Assembly: GCA_023436115.1 (NCBI GenBank)
Contig: JAEZKQ010000024.1
Span: forward strand, 62,001-126,000
DNA length: 64,000 bases
Reading direction: 5' to 3'
Source: Bacillota bacterium
GTDB lineage: Bacteria > Bacillota > Clostridia > Christensenellales > SZUA-584
The translations under genes were made by a program, and so were the position numbers. The notes beneath the pieces are model-generated. The model did not search any database and had not been told where the DNA came from. It was given only the letters and a program-made list of their open reading frames with translations. Below are positions 33,088 through 42,124 of the stretch, piece after piece (the first letter of the stretch is position 1; every line of letters starts with the position of its first letter).

Positions 33088-33579
33088 ATGGCAAATGTTG
33101 AAGTTTCTCCGCAATTAAAACCAGAACACAAACACAAAGAACCTCCGGTCGGCCTTGGCGGATGGTTTACTTTTATCATTATCGGCCTTATTGTATTGAT
33201 TATTTCAGGCGTTGTCGGGCTTTCTCAAATGTTATCATACCTTGTCTACTATCCTGTTTATTTTATTATTTTTTTGTCTATTTGTATAATCAATGAGCTC
33301 TTTCTGTCTGCTGTACTTCTGTTTTTTATATACAAACGAAATATTATCTTCAGGAAACTTTATGTTATACAGACCTGTATATTAATTGCTAGTCTGCTTT
33401 TCATATTTATTCTATCGTTTTTATTTAGTATATCTACTGATTTTTCTATTCTAGGTATTCTTGCACGTATCTTATGGACGGTTTATCTTTTCCGCTCCGA
33501 ACGTGTTCATAATACCTTTATTGGTTTTAAAACAATCAGTCATGAACTGGCAGATAATGTAGATAATACAGATCTATAA
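33088..33579 (+). CDS. DUF2569-like membrane protein
   Basis: This 163-residue protein starts with a hydrophilic stretch, then PPVGLGGWFTFIIIGLIVLI, where the GLGGWF motif opens DUF2569-type proteins. Four hydrophobic segments follow, ending in TVYLFRSERVHNTFIG, which also fits that family. Function unknown. AAAGG precedes the ATG. The gene is notably A/T rich compared with its neighbours, and stands alone. Confidence 0.7.
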   Translation: MANVEVSPQLKPEHKHKEPPVGLGGWFTFIIIGLIVLIISGVVGLSQMLSYLVYYPVYFIIFLSICIINELFLSAVLLFFIYKRNIIFRKLYVIQTCILIASLLFIFILSFLFSISTDFSILGILARILWTVYLFRSERVHNTFIGFKTISHELADNVDNTDL

Positions 33580-33783
33580 CTTCAACGCTTATTATTTTTT
33601 GTTTTTCTAGTTTTAAATCATTAACGAATTAACATTTTTGTCTTTAATTTTCTTCCACTTTCTATATCAATTATATGTATTCATCATACACAATAATTAA
33701 CAGTGTAAAACGTTACATTTAAGCAAAAAATAATCCCATAAGAAATTGTTGTACATAACGACATAAAGAAAGGAGGTAGTATA

Positions 33784-34002
33784 ATGTCTTCTCGTTTGCG
33801 TAAATATGGTCCGGATCATCCATGGACAAAGTTTAAAATAGAGTGTGCAAGCGATCTTGGTATAGCACAGTATTGCAAAGAAAATAACGATGAATATAAA
33901 GGTGATCTTCCAGCCCGTGTGAACGGCCAACAGGGAGGCCCCATCGGCGGAGAAATGGTCAAGCGCATGATTGCAATGGCCGAGAAACAAAAGGGTCTGT
34001 AA
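33784..34002 (+). CDS. Alpha/beta-type small acid-soluble spore protein
   Basis: This 72-residue protein fits the SASP layout, which coats spore DNA and protects it from UV. The first helix has FKIECASDLGI, where E-C-A-S aligns with the germination-protease cleavage site (usually E-I/F-A-S). The second half reads GDLPARVNG then IGGEMVKRMIAMAEKQ, close to the canonical GNLTSRENG-VGGEMVK. A short insertion (QQGGP) lies between. AAAGGAGGT precedes the ATG. It is a single-gene unit ended by a strong terminator; a sigma-G promoter was not clearly identifiable. Confidence 0.85.
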   Translation: MSSRLRKYGPDHPWTKFKIECASDLGIAQYCKENNDEYKGDLPARVNGQQGGPIGGEMVKRMIAMAEKQKGL

Positions 34003-34033
34003 GCACAAATATATCTTTAAAGAAACTGATTTC

Positions 34034-34059
34034 ACACCCCGCCTAGGGGTGTTTTTTTA
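34034..34059 (+). terminator. Terminator of the SASP gene
   Basis: ACACCCC-GCCTA-GGGGTGT is followed by seven T: a perfect 7-bp stem with a 5-base loop, 31 bases past the stop. It also lies just beyond the fliY stop on the other strand. Confidence 0.9.
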
Positions 34060-34072
34060 GCGGGCGAGGAGA

Positions 34073-35107
34073 TTAATTCTCCTTCGCCTGCTCCGACGTT
34101 ATTTCTGTAATACGGACACCGAAATTGTCATCAATGACCACAACCTCGCCTTTGGCAAAAATCTTGCCGTTCACAAGCACATCCACCATTTCACCCGCAA
34201 GCCTATCCAGCACAATAATGCTGCCTCTGTTAAGGTCGAGTATTTCTTTTATGCTTTTGCGTGTTTTCCCTAAGACAACGGTCACATGCAGCGGCACATC
34301 GATAATCAGATCAATGTTTTTTCCATACTCAGACTGACCTGCGGAAAAATCGTTCTGCTTTGTGTCAAACGACTGAAACTTTACCGCTTTTAATTCAACC
34401 TTATCTTCATTTTGCATCCTTTGCACTTCCTTTTCTTTCGCTCGGGGTGCGCTAGCACGTGGAACGGGCGGTGGTGTCGCTTCGGGTTCCTCACCGATCA
34501 GTGTTCGCGCAAGCTTTTTTCCAAATTCGAAAGGCATAATTTGCAATATATTGCTTTGTAACAGATCCTCTATCTCAAGACGAAAACTGGTCTTTATCAG
34601 CAATTCCCCATTTGGATCATAAGAGTCGGTATCGCGTGATATTTCTCTGATTAATGGCGGCGATATGTTCACACTGATATGCAGCAAGTCTGCCAAGGAA
34701 GTTGATGAAGACCCGACCATCTGATTCATAACTTCACTGATTGCGCTTAAATAGAGCTCTTCAACATCAGTATCGCTGCCCACAAGCACTTCAGTAATCG
34801 CGAGGGCATCTTCTTTTTTAATCAAAAAGATATTGGTTCCGTCAATTCCCTTCGTATATGAAACCTCAGTAGCCACCATCGGCTTTTCATATTCATTCAA
34901 ATACTCGTTTCCACGACACAAACTGACTTGGGGTGTCGTGATATTGACACGCTTACCGAGCAATGTCGAAAGAGTCGTTGCCGATGTACCCATGCATATA
35001 TTACCGATTTCGCCAAGCGTATCTTTCTCTATATCAGTGAGCATCATGTCAGAACTAGCGGCATAACTGGGATTATATATATCATTGTTCATTGATGTCT
35101 CGTTCAT
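34073..35107 (-). CDS. fliY: Flagellar motor switch phosphatase FliY
   Basis: This 344-residue switch protein combines a CheC-like phosphatase with a FliN-like C-terminus. Both phosphatase centres look intact: LGEIGNICMGTSATTL and ISEVMNQMVGSSSTSL keep the ExxN residues. A Pro-rich linker (about residues 205-235) leads to the FliN domain with DVPLHVTVVLGKTRKS. It would dephosphorylate CheY-P at the motor. AAAGGAGG precedes the ATG, which lies inside the end of fliM (26-base overlap). It is the last gene of the second flagellar block. Confidence 0.95.
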   Translation of the reverse strand: MNETSMNNDIYNPSYAASSDMMLTDIEKDTLGEIGNICMGTSATTLSTLLGKRVNITTPQVSLCRGNEYLNEYEKPMVATEVSYTKGIDGTNIFLIKKEDALAITEVLVGSDTDVEELYLSAISEVMNQMVGSSSTSLADLLHISVNISPPLIREISRDTDSYDPNGELLIKTSFRLEIEDLLQSNILQIMPFEFGKKLARTLIGEEPEATPPPVPRASAPRAKEKEVQRMQNEDKVELKAVKFQSFDTKQNDFSAGQSEYGKNIDLIIDVPLHVTVVLGKTRKSIKEILDLNRGSIIVLDRLAGEMVDVLVNGKIFAKGEVVVIDDNFGVRITEITSEQAKEN

Positions 35108-36092
35108 CTACCGTCTCCTCCTTTAATATATCGACAATCTTCACCGCATAGTTAGAGCCTTGCATGCCTATAAAGCCCTTAAATTTGGGTATATGTTCAA
35201 CTTTCACGGTGACCGGCATGTTGATATTGTGATCAACTTTGATGACATCTCCAACCTGCGTGTTAATAATATCGCGTACTGTCGCGTTTATTTCGTTGAA
35301 GACGACATTGAGCGTTAAATTAACGCCGGCAAGTCCTTGCTTTAATTCATTGGTATTCATGGTCTTCCGGCCAAAATCATGCTCGGAATACCATGTTTTC
35401 ATCACCAGCTTTTTGGCAATGGGCTGTACAGCCACATTGGGTATACAAATATTGATGATGTCCGACACACCGCCGATTTTGACATTCATCGTAATAATGG
35501 CAATCGGTTCATTTGCGGATACGATTTGGACATATTGTGAGCTTGTCTCAATACGATCCAAACGAACATCGACTTTATTAATTTTTTCCCAAGCCTCGTT
35601 CATCAATGAAAGCATTTTTTTCGTGATGCGTTCCATGATGGAAAGCTCTATTTCCGTGAACGGCTTGTCAATGGCCTGAAGCTCCCCTGAACCGCCCAGC
35701 AGCCTGCTCACGATTTCATACGAAATCGCGGAGGATATCACAAAAAGCGAGCTTCCCTCCAGCGGGGGCATATTGATGATCGACACAACAACAGGCGACG
35801 GCATGGAATTGCTAAGCTCAGAAAACGATTGCTCCTCAATTGAAATGACATCTACCTCGCAAAGCGTACGCAGCGTACCCGATAAGTATGTAGAAAGACG
35901 GCTTGCATAGTTATCATAAATAAAATGCAGCGTTCGTATCTGTTCTTTGGAAAACTTATTGGCAGTTCTAAAATCGTATGTCTTTACTGTCTGGGTATCA
36001 TCTATAGGGCCTTGCTCAACAGGCGCATCCTTGCCTGATGTTAAAACGCTTAACAGCTCATCTATTTCGTTTTGCGACAAAATATTGGCCAA
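35082..36092 (-). CDS. fliM: Flagellar motor switch protein FliM
   Basis: This 336-residue switch component starts MANILSQNEIDELLSVLTSG; the EIDELL segment binds CheY-P. The CheC-like middle domain mediates FliG contact, and the C-terminal FliN-like domain includes IDVxLxV-type strands (MPVTVKVEHIPKFKG). It is translationally coupled to fliY. Confidence 0.95.
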   Translation of the reverse strand: MANILSQNEIDELLSVLTSGKDAPVEQGPIDDTQTVKTYDFRTANKFSKEQIRTLHFIYDNYASRLSTYLSGTLRTLCEVDVISIEEQSFSELSNSMPSPVVVSIINMPPLEGSSLFVISSAISYEIVSRLLGGSGELQAIDKPFTEIELSIMERITKKMLSLMNEAWEKINKVDVRLDRIETSSQYVQIVSANEPIAIITMNVKIGGVSDIINICIPNVAVQPIAKKLVMKTWYSEHDFGRKTMNTNELKQGLAGVNLTLNVVFNEINATVRDIINTQVGDVIKVDHNINMPVTVKVEHIPKFKGFIGMQGSNYAVKIVDILKEETVDERDINEQ

Positions 36093-36121
36093 AGTTATTC
36101 TCCTCGCAGTTTTTGGGTTTT

Positions 36122-36520
36122 TTACTGAATCACATAATCATTAAAATAGATAGTTCCTATATAGTCAAGCCCCATCTTGCTTTCCAAATTCTTCGCGATC
36201 TCTTTGCGCAAAGTGTCTTCAATGCCCTGGCTGCGAAGCTCGTCCTCTGTCTTGCTCCGAAGTGTAAACACGATCACATCCCGTATGATATGATTGTTCT
36301 CAGTCAGATACTCTCTTGCGCTCTCCTCATCGGTTGTGCTCAGTTCTAATACGATCGTCACTTTTATCAGTGCTTTGCTGTCTTTAATATTGGTCACAAA
36401 GTAGTCACCGGGCGTATAAAAGAAGGTTTCAGGCTCAGGCGGAGGCGTTAAAAACAGAAAATAGACAGCGGCTCCCGCTACAGCAAGCACCAATATAATA
36501 ATGATAATAGCTTTTTTCAT
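36122..36520 (-). CDS. fliL: Flagellar basal body-associated protein FliL
   Basis: This 132-residue protein has one N-terminal helix (AIIIIILVLAVAGAAVYFL), then the FliL domain (YFVTNIKDSKALIKVTIVLE, then LRKEIAKNLESK). FliL forms rings around the stator. It lies between motB and fliM, 11 bases from motB. Confidence 0.92.
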   Translation of the reverse strand: MKKAIIIIILVLAVAGAAVYFLFLTPPPEPETFFYTPGDYFVTNIKDSKALIKVTIVLELSTTDEESAREYLTENNHIIRDVIVFTLRSKTEDELRSQGIEDTLRKEIAKNLESKMGLDYIGTIYFNDYVIQ

Positions 36521-36531
36521 TCCAGTTACCT

Positions 36532-37311
36532 CTATTCCATAAGTATGCTTTGAAGCACAAAATCCACTCGCCGGTTCAAAGCTTTACCTTCATTCGTATC
36601 ATTGGATGCTACGGGATGATATTCACCCCGCCCGGCAGGATCCAGCTTCACAGGATCAATATCTATAATAGTCTTCATAAAAAGAACGACTTCATGTGCT
36701 CTTGAGAAAGATAGCATCCAATTGTCTTCGAACTTTGAATTTTGAATCGGAACATTATCCGTATGTCCCTCGACACGTATGGTCTTTATCAGATCATCAT
36801 ACTCCATAATGATTTCGCATATGCTGGGCAGCATCTCTTTTGCTTCCGGTTTGATAACGTCACTCCCCGAATCAAACAACGCAGACTCGGTCATTCTTAG
36901 CATTATGACATTGTCCTGCATCTTAACATTGAGTTTATCCTGCAAGCCTTTAACTTCAATATATGCTTTTATTTTCTCATAAAGCTCGTCAAATCTTTCT
37001 TGTACGTCGGCAGCATTCCCTCCAACTACATCCAGTTCATCCGACTCTGTCGCGTCAGGATCTGTCTCTGCCTTATCCGTTGTGTTCTGACCTTCAATAG
37101 CAGGTGCGCTCACATCGCTGCTGCTAAGGGCGTTAACAGCCACGATAGGTGTGCCCGAGAGAGCATTGGCGAGTTCCTCCCATTTTTGCGAATCAATTGT
37201 TGAGAAAGAAAATAGAAGGACAAAAAAAGTCAGCAACAGTGTGACCATATCGCCATAGGTATCCATCCAATAAGCACCCTCACCCTGTGGTTCCTGCTTC
37301 CTTCTTCTCAT
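36532..37311 (-). CDS. motB: Flagellar motor protein MotB
   Basis: The 259-residue stator subunit. The single helix contains MDTYGDMVTLLLTFF, with the proton/sodium-binding aspartate at residue 21. A C-terminal OmpA-like peptidoglycan-binding domain has VEGHTDNVPIQ and LSFSRAHEVVLF. An acidic insert (about residues 65-95) forms the linker. It follows motA by nine bases. Confidence 0.94.
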   Translation of the reverse strand: MRRRKQEPQGEGAYWMDTYGDMVTLLLTFFVLLFSFSTIDSQKWEELANALSGTPIVAVNALSSSDVSAPAIEGQNTTDKAETDPDATESDELDVVGGNAADVQERFDELYEKIKAYIEVKGLQDKLNVKMQDNVIMLRMTESALFDSGSDVIKPEAKEMLPSICEIIMEYDDLIKTIRVEGHTDNVPIQNSKFEDNWMLSFSRAHEVVLFMKTIIDIDPVKLDPAGRGEYHPVASNDTNEGKALNRRVDFVLQSILME

Positions 37312-37320
37312 AATTCCCTC

Positions 37321-38115
37321 TTATATCTCTTTGACTTCCGGATTTGTCGTGTTTTCCTCGTCCTTGCGAACGTCGCGCCGCGCGATAAATGATGTCAGCT
37401 TGTCTTTAATAATGCGGGGGTTTTCCCCATCTTGTATAGAAAGCAGCCCTTCTAAATAAAGTTCTTTTTGCAGCGCCTCGCTATCGCTATGCACTTTAAG
37501 CTTCTTTGCAATTGGCGTAAATACCAGATTGGCCAAAACAACGCCGTAGAAAGTTGTAACAAGTGCAACGGCCATGTTGGGCGCAAGCGTATCCATATTA
37601 TCCAATTCTTTAAGCATATTAATGAGTCCGATCAAAGTACCGATCATACCGTATGCGGGCGAATAAGAGGACATACTGAGTATAATGGCTTGCCCCTGTG
37701 CATGTCTTTCCTGTATAAAGGCTATTTCTGTTTCGAGTATGTTTTTCACCAATTCGGCATCAGCGCCATCCACGATTAGCATAATGCCTTTTTGAAGAAA
37801 CGGATTGTCCATCTCACCCATAGAATCTTCAAGCGCCAGCAATCCTTCACGTCTGGCTATATTGGCGATGCGTATAATCAAATCGATATCGTCGTTTAAA
37901 TCGATTCTTTTAGCCCGAAAAGCGTTTTTATAGACAGTTCTTAAGGACTTAAGCATCTTTCCCGGATAAGATACGATCGTCGATGCGATTACGCCTCCGA
38001 AAACGATAAATATAGACGGGACATCAAAAAAAGATATCAATTCTCCCTCTAACAGAATTGAAATGACGATACAGGCCAGACCTGTAACGATACCGATTAT
38101 TGTTGTTTTTTCCAC
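37321..38115 (-). CDS. motA: Flagellar motor protein MotA
   Basis: The 264-residue four-helix stator subunit. It starts MEKTTIIGIVTGLACIVISI and includes FIVFGGVIASTIVSYPG, the cytoplasmic loop with charged residues contacting FliG (ANIARREGLLALED), and SPAYGMIGTLIGLINML. It ends in a charged tail (RRDVRKDEENTT). Followed by motB; flbD lies 11 bases upstream. Confidence 0.95.
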   Translation of the reverse strand: MEKTTIIGIVTGLACIVISILLEGELISFFDVPSIFIVFGGVIASTIVSYPGKMLKSLRTVYKNAFRAKRIDLNDDIDLIIRIANIARREGLLALEDSMGEMDNPFLQKGIMLIVDGADAELVKNILETEIAFIQERHAQGQAIILSMSSYSPAYGMIGTLIGLINMLKELDNMDTLAPNMAVALVTTFYGVVLANLVFTPIAKKLKVHSDSEALQKELYLEGLLSIQDGENPRIIKDKLTSFIARRDVRKDEENTTNPEVKEI

Positions 38116-38126
38116 TCAAAACACCC

Positions 38127-38336
38127 CTAATACTTTTTGACACTGACACCGTCGGAGCTGTATATCTTACGTTTGTATTCAATAATCAAATTCTGTATTT
38201 CTTCGCTGGTTTCCGACACAACAAGCTTTCGGCCCGATACCATCGAAACCACGGTATTAGGCGTTTCCTCAACAAATTCGATCAGCTCACAATTGATTAA
38301 AAACTCTTGATTATTTAAACGATGAACCCTAATCAA
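38127..38336 (-). CDS. flbD: Flagellar protein FlbD
   Basis: This 69-residue protein, MIRVHRLNNQEFLINCELIE, is the short FlbD found between flgE and motA in clostridia and spirochaetes. The function is unsettled. GGAGG lies before the ATG. Confidence 0.92.
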   Translation of the reverse strand: MIRVHRLNNQEFLINCELIEFVEETPNTVVSMVSGRKLVVSETSEEIQNLIIEYKRKIYSSDGVSVKKY

Positions 38337-38396
38337 AACCGATATTCCCTCCTACATTTTAATTCCACAAAATTCTCTTCAGATGGGGCGGTTATG

Positions 38397-38424
38397 AGGC
38401 GGGAAAAGCCTTATTTTCCCGCCT
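38397..38424. repeat. Stem-loop between flgE and flbD
   Basis: AGGCGGGAAAA and TTTTCCCGCCT form an 11-bp perfect stem with a 6-base loop, 13 bases past the flgE stop. On the minus strand no T run follows, so it is more likely an mRNA stability or processing element; on the plus strand, where T5 overlaps and follows the stem, it would terminate antisense transcripts. Confidence 0.6.
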
Positions 38425-38436
38425 TTTTCGGTTCGT

Positions 38437-39279
38437 TTATCTGACCATGTTAACGAGTTCTTCAAGCATCTCGTCCGTGGTGGTAATAATTCTTGAGTTA
38501 GCCTGAAAGCCTCTCTGTGTGACGATCATATCCGCAAATTCGGCCGTCAGATCCACATTCGCCATTTCCAGCGTGCCCGGATTCAGCTTGCCGGCGCCTT
38601 CGGTTGCCGGCTTGCAGTATTGTGCATCGCCCGAGTTGACTGTGGTCCTGTACGAGTTTTCACCGCACTTTTCCAAACCGTTCGGATTGGAGAAGAGAGC
38701 AACCGCTATATTCCCCAGCACAGTGCTGACACTTGTTGCTTCGTCAAGCCCAACCACCTCGCCATTGCTGTTGATGGAAATGTCATAGTAGTCTGGGTCA
38801 ACGAAAATTTTCTGCATAAGAGGTTTTCCGGCCGCATCGTATTGTATGTTGCCGGCTGCGTCTAAATCAAAACCCATGACATAGTTGCCGTTGGCATCCA
38901 CAAGATAATTCTGAGCATCCGTGTAAAGATTGCCGGCGCGTGTGTAAGTGGTTTGTGTACCATCCGAAATGATAAAGTAGCCGTCTCCGTCGATGGATAA
39001 ATCCATCGAGTTACCAGTGTACTGCGGCGTCCCTTTGGTATGCAGCACATCAATGGTAGCCACCTGCACGCCAAGACCTATCTGCTGCGGGTTCGTGCCG
39101 CCCGTGCTGCCGTTTGTTGTCGAAGCGGGTTTTATTGTCTGGCTGTATATATCCTGAAAGATCACACGGCTTGATTTATAGCCGATTGTGTTAACGTTGG
39201 CAATATTGTTGCCGATCACATCCATCTTTGTCTGGTGGTTTCTTAATCCGGTCACACCGGAATATAATGAACGCATCAT
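38437..39279 (-). CDS. flgE: Flagellar hook protein FlgE
   Basis: This 280-residue protein has the flagellar rod/hook N-terminus (MMRSLYSGVTGLRNHQTKMD, then GNNIANVNTIGYKSSRV) and C-terminus (LTAEFADMIVTQRGFQANSR). The central domain is short, as in Bacillus hook proteins. Position after fliK and flgD supports FlgE rather than FlgF/FlgG. AAGGAGG precedes the ATG. Confidence 0.9.
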   Translation of the reverse strand: MMRSLYSGVTGLRNHQTKMDVIGNNIANVNTIGYKSSRVIFQDIYSQTIKPASTTNGSTGGTNPQQIGLGVQVATIDVLHTKGTPQYTGNSMDLSIDGDGYFIISDGTQTTYTRAGNLYTDAQNYLVDANGNYVMGFDLDAAGNIQYDAAGKPLMQKIFVDPDYYDISINSNGEVVGLDEATSVSTVLGNIAVALFSNPNGLEKCGENSYRTTVNSGDAQYCKPATEGAGKLNPGTLEMANVDLTAEFADMIVTQRGFQANSRIITTTDEMLEELVNMVR

Positions 39280-39297
39280 GGTTTAGTTACCTCCTTG

Positions 39298-39906
39298 TTA
39301 TGCAACCTCAGTTATTTTTGCGACAGGCACATTTTTCTCGTTCACGACGGCATAGATTTCCCCGTCCTTAATCACAAGCTTGCTGACCTGTCCGGTTATC
39401 GTTGTTTCCGTGCCATTTTCGTCCTTCATTTTAGCTGTTACCGTCTTGCCGATCAGATTCGAGCTCTGCACAATCTTGTCATCCAAATCGCCCTCGACAG
39501 CCGACGCATCCATCACGCCTGTCACTTTTGTGGATTCAAATGTTTTTCCGCCGACAAGCAGATAGTTGATACCCTTTTCGGTGACCACCCCATCCACTTT
39601 ACCGAAGATCAGACCGGAAGCATCATCTATATATACATACTTGCCGATCATGCTGTATGCCTGACTTGTGCTAAAGCCCGCGCTGAGCTCTGAAAACTGT
39701 TCCAGAAGCGAAAATTGCGCCATCTGAGATATAAACTCCGTATTGCTTGTGGGCTCCAAAGGATTCTGGTTGGACATCTGCGCAACAAGAATCTTTAAAA
39801 ATTCATCTTTCCCCAGCGCGTTTTTACTTCTGCTCTGAGCTTTTTGATAGTCTTCCAGCGTTCTGACCGCAGAACTTGCCGCTGTGGTTGTATTGACTGT
39901 TGACAT
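39298..39906 (-). CDS. flgD: Flagellar hook capping protein FlgD
   Basis: This 202-residue scaffold caps the growing hook. The conserved N-terminus reads ALGKDEFLKILVAQMSNQNP and TEFISQMAQFSLLEQF. ATG 39906 (MSTVNTT) is preferred over TTG 39915 given AAGGAG nine bases upstream. It lies between fliK and flgE. Confidence 0.92.
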   Translation of the reverse strand: MSTVNTTTAASSAVRTLEDYQKAQSRSKNALGKDEFLKILVAQMSNQNPLEPTSNTEFISQMAQFSLLEQFSELSAGFSTSQAYSMIGKYVYIDDASGLIFGKVDGVVTEKGINYLLVGGKTFESTKVTGVMDASAVEGDLDDKIVQSSNLIGKTVTAKMKDENGTETTITGQVSKLVIKDGEIYAVVNEKNVPVAKITEVA

Positions 39907-39921
39907 TCGTTTCAACTCCTT

Positions 39922-41322
39922 TTAAGCGAGGTACTCGACAGAACTGCCGCCCCAGCCGTATCCGGGCGTTTCCGTTATCGTACCGTAGAACCCGCCGCTC
40001 ATGATCTGCTCCAATGATGCGTGAGTACGGCTGCTTTGTTTCTTTGCAAAGCCTGCATTGCCGTCACGGAAGGACTTATGGCCGTCACTGTCTTGCATCT
40101 GGCTCTGATACGTCACGTCAATGTTGGAAACAGCAATTCCCTTTTCCTTAAGCGCCGACTGCATTGCCGATGTCTGATCTGTGAACAAGCCCTTCACTCC
40201 AAGATCTTCTGTCTTGATCTGCATGCGGAACTCGCCGTTTTCCATTGTAATCTTAATGTTCACCTTGCCCAGAAAATCGGGTTTAAGCTCCACGTCAAAA
40301 TCATAACGGCCTTGCGAGGTCTGCGTGCTCATCTTATCCACTATTCGCATCACATTGTCTTTAATAAAGTCAGACTGAGCAGCCTTTGCGGGCTGAACGT
40401 TTGGCTCCGCCGGGCTGACTTCCTGCGCCACTGCCGCCCCGGTCGGCAAACCGGGCTGCATCACCGCATCCGTCTTAGCGGGCTGCTCCGGCATCGCATC
40501 GGCAGACTTGGCTGCTGATTCCGGCATATTCACACCGACCTGATCTGCTGTTGTCGACGGGACCGCTGCCTTAATGGGCTGGATACGATCCGGAATGACT
40601 CCGGTCTCTGCCGTTTTGACCGGCTCCATTGGCAGCTCTTCCGTTGATGCCGCGGCTTTATCGCTTTGTAACGTTTTTAGTTTCATAAGCATGCTTATCA
40701 GCTTATCTTCCGATGTTGCAGTATCCGTCTGCACTGTTTCCGTTGCCAAATGCGCATCCTGCGTCTTTGGAACAGATATCTGATTTTTATTGGTACTCTC
40801 GAGGGAGCCCAAATACTCGCCAACTGCTTTTATAATGGCCTGCTGCTCATCCTTGCCGAGCAGGCCGAATTGGCCGTTTGACAGCATCCGTGCATATTGC
40901 TCAAACGCCCCTGATTCCTGCGCACCTTCGGGAAGAACAAACGGTAGGCTTGCCGTTTCCGCCGCCGATTCATTTGATGTCATCGTGTGTACAGGCTGCG
41001 CATTTGCGGTCGAAGCTTGCAGGGCGTCTGGCTGATAATCCAGCAATAATCCGAATCCTTCGAGAATGCCAACAATTTCAGGCGTTGCTTGTTTTGCGAC
41101 CGAATCTGTGGCCATGCTGTTATCGTTGTTGCCGTTGATCTGGTTGGTGACTGTGGGCAAACCGTATGGCGATTCATCTTCCAATATCACGCAGTCTTCA
41201 AGTTTTTTCTTAAATTCTGACGGACCTTTATTCTCGCTGCCGGTCTTCGCACAGCCGTTCACCGTTTTCATATCAGCAACCGCATTAGCTGGTGTTTCAC
41301 TTAACACCATCGCTGCATTCAA
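39922..41322 (-). CDS. fliK: Flagellar hook-length control protein FliK
   Basis: This 466-residue protein has a long, low-complexity N-terminal ruler region rich in Ala, Pro and Thr, and a C-terminal hook-length domain (YDFDVELKPDFLGKVNIKIT, then LKEKGIAVSNIDVTY). The start is probably TTG 41322, ten bases after AAGGAGG; an ATG four codons later is possible. The ruler region is poorly conserved in the family, so identity rests on the C-terminus and gene order. Confidence 0.9.
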   Translation of the reverse strand: MNAAMVLSETPANAVADMKTVNGCAKTGSENKGPSEFKKKLEDCVILEDESPYGLPTVTNQINGNNDNSMATDSVAKQATPEIVGILEGFGLLLDYQPDALQASTANAQPVHTMTSNESAAETASLPFVLPEGAQESGAFEQYARMLSNGQFGLLGKDEQQAIIKAVGEYLGSLESTNKNQISVPKTQDAHLATETVQTDTATSEDKLISMLMKLKTLQSDKAAASTEELPMEPVKTAETGVIPDRIQPIKAAVPSTTADQVGVNMPESAAKSADAMPEQPAKTDAVMQPGLPTGAAVAQEVSPAEPNVQPAKAAQSDFIKDNVMRIVDKMSTQTSQGRYDFDVELKPDFLGKVNIKITMENGEFRMQIKTEDLGVKGLFTDQTSAMQSALKEKGIAVSNIDVTYQSQMQDSDGHKSFRDGNAGFAKKQSSRTHASLEQIMSGGFYGTITETPGYGWGGSSVEYLA

Positions 41323-41376
41323 ATGATATACCCCTCCTTCTTAATAGAGTTTGAACGGACATCAAAACCTCCTTTT

Positions 41377-42114
41377 TCACTTCATCATTTCTGATAGAAT
41401 CTTCGTTGCTTCCTTAGAATTCATATTGGCCAGGATTTTTGAAGCACTTTCGCTGGACATGTTCAGAAGCAGGTTGGCTATATACTTTGTAGAATCCAGT
41501 CCTCTGATAACCTCTGCAGCCTTCACGGGATCCATCGACTCAAAGATCTTGGCTGTTGACTGCAGATCCGATAGCGACTGCTCAGTCTGGGAGGGCTCTG
41601 CTTCTTCACTTTGCTGACTTTTTTCCTGTTCCGACAGTGCCAGCTCACGTGCGGCCAAATCTTCCTCCAGCAAATTTAACTCATCTTCTTTATTATCGAG
41701 CTTTTTTTGCTTTTCCTTAAGCTTTGCTTTTTGATTATCGATATCTTCTTGCTGAATCTGTAATTCAGCTTTTAACGCATCGATTTCTTCAGCCGTCATT
41801 GCGCCTTCAGCAGTTTCCCCTGCCGGGCTGTCCGTTTGCAAAAAGGCCGCCACGGCCTGCCGAACAGAACCGACATCAAAATAAACAATTGCTGCACCTG
41901 CAATCAGCAACACAATTAAAAAAATGCTGAAAACAGCTCCGCCCGATAATTTCTTTTTCGGGGATTTAACCGGTTTCGGCGTTGTTGGCGGCGGTGCAGC
42001 CTTGGTCATTTTAGGCGCGTTGGGAGCTTTGGGCTGTTTAAATCCCTTTCCAAGCGTTTCTTGGTTGTCCTGCGGCCTGTCGCCTCTTCTGTTATCCTGA
42101 TAATCTTCCTGCAT
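41377..42114 (-). CDS. MotE/YlxF-like flagellar protein with MgtE-N-type domain
   Basis: This 245-residue protein has a Pro/Lys-rich cytoplasmic start, one helix (GGAVFSIFLIVLLIAGAAIV), a long coiled coil (about residues 105-165, QQEDIDNQKAKLKEKQKKL) and a C-terminal MgtE-N-like domain (KIFESMDPVKAAEVIRGLD). This matches YlxF, which lies between fliJ and fliK in Bacillus, and MotE, a chaperone of the periplasmic motor protein in proteobacteria. Role in Firmicutes is not established. Confidence 0.82.
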   Translation of the reverse strand: MQEDYQDNRRGDRPQDNQETLGKGFKQPKAPNAPKMTKAAPPPTTPKPVKSPKKKLSGGAVFSIFLIVLLIAGAAIVYFDVGSVRQAVAAFLQTDSPAGETAEGAMTAEEIDALKAELQIQQEDIDNQKAKLKEKQKKLDNKEDELNLLEEDLAARELALSEQEKSQQSEEAEPSQTEQSLSDLQSTAKIFESMDPVKAAEVIRGLDSTKYIANLLLNMSSESASKILANMNSKEATKILSEMMK

Positions 42115-42124
42115 AAATACACCT

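Noticed and set aside
33690..33775. Sigma-G promoter for the SASP gene
   Set aside because: CATACAC and CATAAGA resemble a sigma-G -10, but neither has a fitting -35; not supported.
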